DNA from: CAYUNT01 sp964446285 | GTDB taxonomy: Bacteria > Sumerlaeota > Sumerlaeia > SLMS01 > CAYUNT01 | Assembly (NCBI GenBank): GCA_964446285.1 | Contig: CAYUNT010000011.1 | Span: 1 to 44,037 of the forward strand | Direction: 5' to 3' | Length of the DNA: 44,037 nt | In this document: positions 34,254-40,974 of the stretch, piece by piece | Layout of the letters: every line of letters begins with the position of its first letter | Position numbering within the stretch: position 1 is the first letter of the stretch | Notes under the pieces: model-generated | Told to the model about the DNA's origin: nothing | The model's database searches: none | Seen by the model: the letters and a program-made list of their open reading frames with translations, nothing else | Program-made: the position numbers and the translations under genes

Positions 34254-34384
34254 GTTGTGAGTTGTGGGTTGTGAGTTGTGGGAAAAGGGGGGATTTGCGC
34301 TCAGTGATCAGTCTGGTTTTTATCCTTTATGTCCTTTGCGTCCCATTGGTTCTATAGGTCCTGTTTGTCTGATCTGTCCCATTC
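34254..34384 (+). repeat. Composite array: four 7-bp units, then about seven 9-bp units
   Basis: GTTGTGA and GTTGTGG alternate at 34254-34281. After a short GTGATCAGT stretch, nonamers GTCCTTTGC, GTCCCATTG and others run from 34322 to 34384. The order and strand match the arrays at 7026-7227 and 12126-12348. It separates pilT from pilU. Confidence 0.88.
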
Positions 34385-34409
34385 TTCTATTTGGCGGCTT
34401 CCTGTGAAC

Positions 34410-35792
34410 TTACATGCCTGGCGTGCGCGAAGCGCCGCCGGAGCGAGGCGAGGACTTTTGCGGCTGGGGCCATGCGGGCTGCGCCGCCGCGGGGCTTGGC
34501 CAGGCAGGCTGCGCTGGGGCAGGCGAAGGCGCGGCCCCCCCCGCCGATCCCTGGCCGGTGGGCTGGCGGGGCTGCGCCACTGGCGTGGCCGCGGCCGCCC
34601 CGTGTGCACCGGCGGCTGAGCGCGGAACCTGCACCTGAATCCGCGTCGATGCCTGCGTGGACATCTGATCCAGTTTTTCCTGTCCGCCTTCGAGAATGTA
34701 GTCCGGATTGTTGGATTTCATAAGGGCGTCGCGTTCGCTGATGACGCCGCGTTCGAGCAGGAACTTCAGGTGCTGATCGAGCGACTGCATTCCGTATTTC
34801 GCGCTCGTCTGGATGATGCTCAGGAGTTGATGGGTTTTTCCCTCGCGAATGAGCGCGCGCGTCGCCGCTGTTCCCACCATGATTTCCATGGCGCACACGC
34901 GCCCATCGCCCGTGATTTTCGGGACGAGCGCCTGGCAGATGATCGCCTGGTAGGATTCGGCGAACATTACGCGCACGAGTTGCTGCTGCTCGGGCGGGAA
35001 GACGTCGATCACGCGGTCGCACGTCTTGACAGCCGATTGCGTATGCAGAGTTCCAAAAACCAAATGTCCGGTTTCCGCCGCGGTGAGCGCCAGCGAAATC
35101 GTTTCCAGATCGCGCATTTCACCAACGAGCACCACATCCGGGTCTTCGCGCAACGCGCTGCGCAAGGCTGCCGCGAAACTCTTGGTATTCTGCCCCACCT
35201 GGCGCTGGTTGATGATGCACGTTTTGTTTGAGTGGACGAACTCGACCGGGTCCTCGATGGTGATAATATGCTCTTCGCGCTTGACGTTGATGTAGTCGAT
35301 CATAGCGGCGAGCGTCGTTGATTTGCCCGAGCCGGTCGGGCCGGTGACGAGCACAAGCCCGCGCGGACGTTCGGAAATGCGCTTGAGGATGGGCGGCATT
35401 CCGAGTTCGTCGAGTGTGCGGATTTTGGTCGGAATGATGCGGAAGGCCGCCCCTTCGCCCGCGATTGTGTAAAAACAATTCACGCGAAAACGCGCCGCCA
35501 TCCCGAACTGCATGGCGAAATCGAGTTCCTGATCGCGTTCGAGGCGCTTGCGCTGCTCATCGTCTAGCAGATCGTAAAGCATTCGATGCAGCGCGGCGGA
35601 CGGCAGAGCGGGAAGGTCTGTGGACATGATCGAGCCGTGGATTCGGAAAAGCGGCGGCTCGCCCACGCTCAGATGAATATCCGACGCTCCAAGGTCGATG
35701 GCATAAAGAAGGATCGAAGCCAGGTCGTCCGAACGAAACGGAACCGGAATGACCTGGCGTTGATTTTCCGGGGCGGCTGGCGCTGGAGGCAT
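34410..35792 (-). CDS. pilT: PilT-type pilus retraction ATPase with Pro/Ala-rich tail
   Basis: A 460-residue cytoplasmic ATPase that depolymerises type IV pili for twitching motility. PAS-like N-terminal domain, then Walker A GPTGSGKST (151-159), Asp box IITIEDPVEF, Walker B VLVGEMRDLETISLALTAAE, His box GHLVFGTLHTQSA and IDVFPPEQQQLVR, typical of PilT. ATRALIREGKTHQL corresponds to the AIRNLIRE retraction motif. The PilT core ends near residue 385; about 75 further residues rich in Pro, Ala and Gln are not part of the usual protein. GGAGG lies eight bases before the ATG at 35792; the longest frame from 35885 is not preferred. It is the first gene of the pilT-pilU pair. Confidence 0.93.
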   Translation of the reverse strand: MPPAPAAPENQRQVIPVPFRSDDLASILLYAIDLGASDIHLSVGEPPLFRIHGSIMSTDLPALPSAALHRMLYDLLDDEQRKRLERDQELDFAMQFGMAARFRVNCFYTIAGEGAAFRIIPTKIRTLDELGMPPILKRISERPRGLVLVTGPTGSGKSTTLAAMIDYINVKREEHIITIEDPVEFVHSNKTCIINQRQVGQNTKSFAAALRSALREDPDVVLVGEMRDLETISLALTAAETGHLVFGTLHTQSAVKTCDRVIDVFPPEQQQLVRVMFAESYQAIICQALVPKITGDGRVCAMEIMVGTAATRALIREGKTHQLLSIIQTSAKYGMQSLDQHLKFLLERGVISERDALMKSNNPDYILEGGQEKLDQMSTQASTRIQVQVPRSAAGAHGAAAATPVAQPRQPTGQGSAGGAAPSPAPAQPAWPSPAAAQPAWPQPQKSSPRSGGASRTPGM

Positions 35793-36020
35793 GAGACGAA
35801 CCTCCGCAAGATGGCCTGGCTCAAGATGAATGGCTTGGTGCGAGATGCAGAACCTGGCGCGAGATCGCCGGGAAGAAGACGGCATTCCGAGGCGCTATCG
35901 CTCCACTGCCGCAAAGATTATGCGTTTGCGCGCCGGCTCCTCAATCGGAAGTTGGGACATTTCAGGGGCAGGCCTCGGGAACAGCTCAAGGCGCCGTCTC
36001 GTATGTGCAATTTCTCGGTC

Positions 36021-36186
36021 TTCTATCATTCGCCGTGCGATTCATCGCGGGGTTGGGGAACAAGCCTTATGCCATAAACCGTTTCAACGGTTTTTGTGTC
36101 TCGTTTCGGCGAAAAACCGTTGAAACGGTTTCGGAAATCTCTGCCACTCAGGCCCTCGCGTTGAAACGCAAGGCGAGTGATAAAAT
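36021..36186. repeat. Nested palindromic element upstream of cysS
   Basis: Two inverted units face each other. The outer parts TTCTATCATTCGCCG and TTTTATCACTCGCCT (reverse strand) align. Each has a small palindrome (GCGATTCATCGC; GCGTTTCAACGC). The centre is a perfect 20-base inverted repeat, 36076-36095 against 36112-36131, each arm itself the palindrome AAACCGTTTCAACGGTTT. All palindromes have a TC/GA centre. It lies in the 537-base gap between pilT and cysS; no gene is seen there. Confidence 0.85.
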
Positions 36187-36329
36187 TCGGTGCAAAGAAC
36201 GAAAAACTTGCACTCCAATTCGCGCCACGCGCCGAAGTGGGCTTGAATCCGAAGGCGCATCCTGGGAAAACGTCCCGGCGCCGGATGTGCATTCCGCGCG
36301 CTCATTTGTCCGATGCAGAGGATATTCCT

Positions 36330-37880
36330 GTGGCTCTTCGACTTTTCAACACGCTGTCACGCTCGAAAGAGGAATTCCGCCCTCTCGATCCCGAAGGACG
36401 GCGCGTGCTATTCTATAACTGCGGTCCGACGGTGTATGGGCCGTTTCACTGCGGAAACGCCCGCAACTTCGTCGTGGCTGACGTCCTGCGCCGCTGGCTT
36501 GCGCACCTGGGCTATCAGGTGACTTTTGTGCAAAATATCACGGATGTGGACGACAAGATCATCAACCGCGCCCACGAGGAAAAATGCTCTGCCGAAGATG
36601 TGGCGCGCAAATACACGGACTTGTTCTTCGAACACACGCGCCGCCTCGGCATCCGCCCGGCCGATCATCATCCGAAAGCCACCGAGTTTATCGGCCCGAT
36701 GATCGCGATGATTGCCCGCCTGATCGAGCGCGGGCACGCCTATCCATCGGCCGACGGCAGCGTGTGGTTCCGCGTGGCGAGCTGCCCGCAATACGGCGAA
36801 CTTTCGAAGAAGCCGCTCGACGAATTACGCGAGGGCGAGCGTGTGGATGCCGCGCAGCAGCGCCTCAAAGAATCCGCGGCGGATTTCTGCCTCTGGAAGG
36901 CCTCGAAACCCGGCGAACCTGCGTGGGATTCGCCTTGGGGCAAGGGACGGCCCGGATGGCACATCGAGTGCTCGAGCATGTCCACGACGCTGCTTGCCGA
37001 TTCGATCGATATCCACATGGGCGGCGTCGATCTCGTCTTCCCGCACCATGAAAACGAACGCGCCCAGAGCGAATGCGCCACGGGACATCCTTTTGTGCGC
37101 TATTGGGTCCACAACGGATTTCTGAACATCCGCAACGAAAACACGGGCGAAGATCAGAAAATGTCGAAATCGCTCGGCAACGTCTTTTTGATCGACCAAT
37201 TGCTCGAACGCTACGACGCGTTGACGCTCCGCCATTTTCTCATTTCAGCGCACTATCGCAGCCCGCTGACGTTTTCTGAAGACAACCTGCGGGCGAGCCA
37301 GGCGGCGGCGAGGCGGATTTCGGAGGCGCTCGACCGGGCCACGCGCGCGCTTGGCCCGGCGGCGGCGCCAGAATCCAACTCGCTGCCGAAACCGCCCGAG
37401 GCAGCGCGCGAACGCATCCAGGCGTTGCACAATCAATTCGCGGAGGCGATGAACGACGACCTCAACACGCCAGAGGCCATGAGCGCTGTGTTTGGGGCTG
37501 TGCTGGAACTCAATAAATCCCTCGACGCGATGGATCGCCCCAGCGCGCCCAAGGCAGAAAGCGAATCGGCCCGCGCCACCGCCATGACTTTGCGCGCCGT
37601 GCTCCTCGGGGAATTTCTCGATGTGCTGGGACTCGATCCGGCGCTGGGGCGGCGCGAGTTGCCGGGCGAAGGCTCAGCGGCGGGCGCGGCGGGGGCCGCC
37701 GGAGAATCGGGCGCGGGTTCGCTTGTTCCGGCGCTTCTCGAATTGCTCATCGCCGTCCGCGCAGAGGCGCGCAAACGCAAGGCATTCGACCTCGCCGATA
37801 AAATCCGCGCCGATCTGGCCGCGCTTGGCATCGTCCTCGAAGACACACCCCGAGGAACGATCTGGAAACAAGCGAGATAG
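36330..37880 (+). CDS. cysS: Cysteinyl-tRNA synthetase
   Basis: A 516-residue class I synthetase that charges tRNA-Cys. The start MALRLFNTLSRSKEEFRPLD is canonical. Zinc ligand Cys31 lies in YNCGPTVYGPFHCGNAR; the HIGH-type motif reads HCGN (40-43), with Cys where Ile is usual. WHIECSSMS and GGVDLVFPHHENERAQSE supply the remaining zinc ligands. KMSKS is at 277-281. The helical C-terminal domain ends DKIRADLAALGIVLEDTPRG. An Ala/Gly-rich stretch of about 20 residues (AAGAAGAAGESGAG region) is inserted before the last helices. I chose the GTG at 36330 because AGAGGA lies seven bases upstream; the upstream ATG frames run through the palindromic element. Confidence 0.95.
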   Translation: MALRLFNTLSRSKEEFRPLDPEGRRVLFYNCGPTVYGPFHCGNARNFVVADVLRRWLAHLGYQVTFVQNITDVDDKIINRAHEEKCSAEDVARKYTDLFFEHTRRLGIRPADHHPKATEFIGPMIAMIARLIERGHAYPSADGSVWFRVASCPQYGELSKKPLDELREGERVDAAQQRLKESAADFCLWKASKPGEPAWDSPWGKGRPGWHIECSSMSTTLLADSIDIHMGGVDLVFPHHENERAQSECATGHPFVRYWVHNGFLNIRNENTGEDQKMSKSLGNVFLIDQLLERYDALTLRHFLISAHYRSPLTFSEDNLRASQAAARRISEALDRATRALGPAAAPESNSLPKPPEAARERIQALHNQFAEAMNDDLNTPEAMSAVFGAVLELNKSLDAMDRPSAPKAESESARATAMTLRAVLLGEFLDVLGLDPALGRRELPGEGSAAGAAGAAGESGAGSLVPALLELLIAVRAEARKRKAFDLADKIRADLAALGIVLEDTPRGTIWKQAR

Positions 37881-37887
37881 TTTATTC

Positions 37888-38013
37888 CACCACGAAAAAC
37901 ATGGAGAAGAGGGAAACAATACATTTTACCACGAAAGGCGCGAAAAAGACGAAAAAAGAAATTTCTTCTTTCGTTCCTTTCGTGTTTTTCGTGGCAAAAA
38001 TTTCCCCTCTTCT
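37888..38013. repeat. Inverted 9-bp-unit arrays between convergent cysS and cls
   Basis: Left units CACGAAAGG, CGCGAAAAA and GACGAAAAA (37930-37956) face TTCTTTCGT, TCCTTTCGT and GTTTTTCGT (37966-37992). An outer pair (AGAAGAGGGAAA; TTTCCCCTCTTCT) encloses them. The hairpin with its T- and A-rich arms lies between convergent genes and could act as a bidirectional terminator. Confidence 0.85.
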
Positions 38014-39203
38014 CATAGCCAGCGGCGGAGACTGAAGGCGAGCGAGTCGGCGAGTTTCGTTCCCCAAGGCCGCCGCGCCAAATCCTCTCGCGACACCTCG
38101 CGGCTTTCGCGAAGGTCTTCCTGAAACCGCCGTTCGAGCCTCGCAGCGAAATTCGCATTCTCCACCTCGATATTCACTTCCTGATTCAGGCGGAACGACC
38201 GGTAATTGATGTTGCTCGATCCCAGCATAGCCCAGTGTCCGTCGATTACGACTGTCTTGGCATGAAGCACAGGTCCAAGGCGCAGGAATACTCGGCATCC
38301 CAGGCGCAGAAGAAAAGGCTGCGCGGCGCGCCCCGCGGCCATGAAGAGCGGCACGTCGCTATGGGCCGGAACGATGATGAACACCTCGACTCCGCGTTCT
38401 ACGGCTTGTCCGAGCGCGCGGCGCAGAATGCCATCGGGCATGAAGTAGGCATGGGTGATGCGGATCGTGTCGCGCGCCCTGCGAATGGCGTCCAGCAACG
38501 CGCGCCGGATCGTCCGCCGCGCCTGAAAGGTTCGATTGGCCAGCACACGCGCGCGAATTCCGTCCGGATGCGGCGCCGCCCGGAACAAGCGCGTGTCCTC
38601 GGGAGGCGTGCCGCCCGCGTAAATCCATGTCCGCAAAAAGATAAGTTGCAGGTCCGCCACCGCAGGGCCGTCGATGCGAACATGCGAGTCGCGCCATCCC
38701 TCGCCGCCGGCGGAAACGGGCGCGTATTCGTTGCTGATATTCATTCCGCCAGTGAATCCGATGGAGCCATCCACGACGAGGAGTTTTCTGTGGTCGCGCC
38801 GCATCCAGTTCCAGCCGGGTTTCCAGGGGGCGAGCGGGTGGAACATGCGGACTTCCGCGCCCGCGTGGCGCAAGGCGGACCAAAGGCGCGGATCAGTGAA
38901 AAAACTGCCAGCGTGGTCATAAATGACGCGGACGCGAACGCCGTCGGACGCCTTATTCGCAAGCGCCTGGGCGAATCGCCAGCCTGTGCGGTCCGACTCG
39001 AAGTGATACATTTCGAGATGAATCGAGCGGCGGGCCGCGCCGATGGCATCGAGCATGGAGCGATACGCCTCGCCTCCATCGCATAAAAGTTCCAAGTGAT
39101 TGTTGCGGTCCGTATCGAGCAGGCGCGCGTGCCGGCGGTAGCGGGAAAGAATCCGGCGCCATGCGCGCCAGCGCTCGAATCGGGATGGAAATTCTAATGG
39201 CAT
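38013..39203 (-). CDS. Cardiolipin synthase-type phospholipase D protein
   Basis: A 396-residue protein with two HKD motifs: HRKLLVVDGSIGFTGG (His138, Lys140, Asp145) and HAKTVVIDGHWAMLGSSN (His314, Lys316, Asp321). This double-HKD arrangement is that of bacterial cardiolipin synthases, which join two phosphatidylglycerols or transfer phosphatidyl groups. It lacks the two N-terminal transmembrane helices of ClsA, so it is closer to ClsB-type enzymes that sit peripherally on the inner membrane. An amphipathic, Arg-rich N terminus (FERWRAWRRILSRYRRHARL) may help membrane binding. Convergent with cysS. No good ribosome-binding site is seen at 39203. Other PLD-family activities are possible. Confidence 0.87.
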   Translation of the reverse strand: MPLEFPSRFERWRAWRRILSRYRRHARLLDTDRNNHLELLCDGGEAYRSMLDAIGAARRSIHLEMYHFESDRTGWRFAQALANKASDGVRVRVIYDHAGSFFTDPRLWSALRHAGAEVRMFHPLAPWKPGWNWMRRDHRKLLVVDGSIGFTGGMNISNEYAPVSAGGEGWRDSHVRIDGPAVADLQLIFLRTWIYAGGTPPEDTRLFRAAPHPDGIRARVLANRTFQARRTIRRALLDAIRRARDTIRITHAYFMPDGILRRALGQAVERGVEVFIIVPAHSDVPLFMAAGRAAQPFLLRLGCRVFLRLGPVLHAKTVVIDGHWAMLGSSNINYRSFRLNQEVNIEVENANFAARLERRFQEDLRESREVSREDLARRPWGTKLADSLAFSLRRWL

Positions 39204-39315
39204 GGGAATGTGGGAGGACGGGCTTCTTGCGGTGGCGCGCTTTGCGTTTTCGCGGGAAGCAAGCGCGAGAATCCCCCGGCGCGGATGCGAATGGGTCGAT
39301 CCAGCCTGCCGCCTC

Positions 39316-40974
39316 TCAGTCTATAATGCGGAAAGCGCGGAATTCGTCAATCCGTCGATACCACGCGGGGCCGGGGCGGAGGGGGTCAGCCAGCAATGTT
39401 TCAGCGGCGCGAAGGCCCATGAAAATCGAGTGATCGACGTTGTTATGCAGAAACAGCCCCTGGCGTCCGGCGGAAAGAAGCGCCGGAAAATCAGCCAGCC
39501 ACTTCAGAATGCGGTCTGTCCGCCACTTGAATTCGAGGTCGTAGATCGGATACGCATAAGGTATGCGATATACGTGAATTTCGCGAATGGAATCAGCGGA
39601 TGCCAGTCCGGCCCGGACAGCGTCTTCGCGGACGCGGGCGGCCAGTTCGGCATCTGTGCGCGTCCAGATCGCATCGCCGTGGCGGCAGGTGACTTCGAGG
39701 CAGATCAGTCCGCGCTGCTGCCGCGGAGGCGGCGGCGGAGGCGGCGCCGATTCCGATTGGATGGAGGGCGAAGCCGGCGCCGCCATTGAGGCGTCGAATT
39801 GCGCGGGAAGATAGCCGCGGTTGAAAACCAAGTCCGAACGCGGAAAATACAGCCATTGCGCGGCGGGAAAGCGGGCCGGTTCCGATTCTACAAAGAAGAG
39901 AATGTTGGCCAGGAAACTGAGGCCGGAGGCAGAGTTTTGCGCATCCACGCTGGGGCGCTGGCGCTGGAGCATCTCGGCGAGGTCCGTAAGAGGAATCGTC
40001 GAAATCACCGCATCGAAATTTTCGCAGGTTTTATCGGCGGATAGTGACGGAGCGCCCGAAGCGGACGCGCCTCCGGATGCGGCGGCGGCAGCCAGGCGCG
40101 CCGACTGCACGCTTTGCGCCGTCGCGATCCCGCCAGGCGATGCGGGCACATGGCTGACCTTCCAGGAAATTCCAGGGGCGGACAACTGCGGAGCGGCTTC
40201 CCCCGGCGAGAGATCCGTGATCCATCGCAAGGCGCGAACCTCGCCGCCCATTCGCTCGATTTCCTCGGTCATGCGCGCCGCCACGCTCCCGAATCCGCCG
40301 CGGACGTATAGGAATTTCTCAAGCGCGGCGGGGTTTTTCGCGGGCGTTTTGCGCCGCAAGAGAACTTGTTTGGCCAGCCGTTCGATCCCCCCGGCAGACA
40401 CTCGAACACGCGCCGTGTCCGGGTGGATTTGCGCGGGCGGCATTTTCCAAACCTTTTCCGCATACGGCCGCATAAGGAAATCGTAGAGTGCCGGACCAAA
40501 CGCCTGGCGCATAATCGTCTCGAAGGATTCGCGTTCGCCCGGCTTTGCGCCCCTCGCGCCGCTTGGAGAAAGCGAAAGCAAACCGCGCGCCTTGGCCGCT
40601 GCAAACGACGCCGCAAACCATCCGAGACGCACCGGACCAAGAACTCCCAGCATTTGCGCCGGACGCGGCGGATAATCGATCCACTCGCCTTCCAGGCGCA
40701 TCAGGCTGCGGCGGCGCACTTCCATCAGGTCCGGCCCCGCCAAATCCCGCAGAAACTCAAGCGAATCCGCCAGTTCCGTATGGAAGCGGTGCGGGCCAAG
40801 ATCGGTTTTCAGTTCGCCAAATCGCAGGCTGCGAGCCAGCCCCCCCGCCTCGGCTTCTGACTCGAAGATCACGACGCGAATTCCCGGCCGCAGGCGTAGC
40901 AGCCGCCACGCCGCCGCCAGCCCGCATACGCCGCCGCCCAGCACCGCAACCGATTCCGGAAAGGACTGGGTCAT
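39316..40974 (-). CDS. FAD-dependent amine-oxidase-like oxidoreductase
   Basis: A 552-residue flavoprotein. The N-terminal dinucleotide-binding motif VLGGGVCGLAAAWRLL (11-26) is followed by an acidic strand end (FESEAEAGGLARS) and DLGPHRFHTE. FETIMRQAFGPALYDFLMRPY and AEKVWKMPPAQIHPD match a protoporphyrinogen-oxidase/UDP-galactopyranose-mutase-like group often found near sugar-metabolism genes. Two low-complexity inserts are present (an Ala/Ser/Gly run near residue 300 and a run of seven Pro near 425). The ATG at 40974 overlaps the stop of the phosphorylase gene as ATGA, so the two are translationally coupled; the alternative start at 40995 is seven codons upstream. The substrate is unknown; the coupling suggests a carbohydrate-related role. 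Confidence 0.8.
   Translation of the reverse strand: MTQSFPESVAVLGGGVCGLAAAWRLLRLRPGIRVVIFESEAEAGGLARSLRFGELKTDLGPHRFHTELADSLEFLRDLAGPDLMEVRRRSLMRLEGEWIDYPPRPAQMLGVLGPVRLGWFAASFAAAKARGLLSLSPSGARGAKPGERESFETIMRQAFGPALYDFLMRPYAEKVWKMPPAQIHPDTARVRVSAGGIERLAKQVLLRRKTPAKNPAALEKFLYVRGGFGSVAARMTEEIERMGGEVRALRWITDLSPGEAAPQLSAPGISWKVSHVPASPGGIATAQSVQSARLAAAAASGGASASGAPSLSADKTCENFDAVISTIPLTDLAEMLQRQRPSVDAQNSASGLSFLANILFFVESEPARFPAAQWLYFPRSDLVFNRGYLPAQFDASMAAPASPSIQSESAPPPPPPPRQQRGLICLEVTCRHGDAIWTRTDAELAARVREDAVRAGLASADSIREIHVYRIPYAYPIYDLEFKWRTDRILKWLADFPALLSAGRQGLFLHNNVDHSIFMGLRAAETLLADPLRPGPAWYRRIDEFRAFRIID

Noticed and set aside
36001..36329. T-box riboswitch upstream of cysS
   Set aside because: The structured sequence here is a symmetrical nested palindrome; I see no T-box core sequence or terminator/antiterminator pair.
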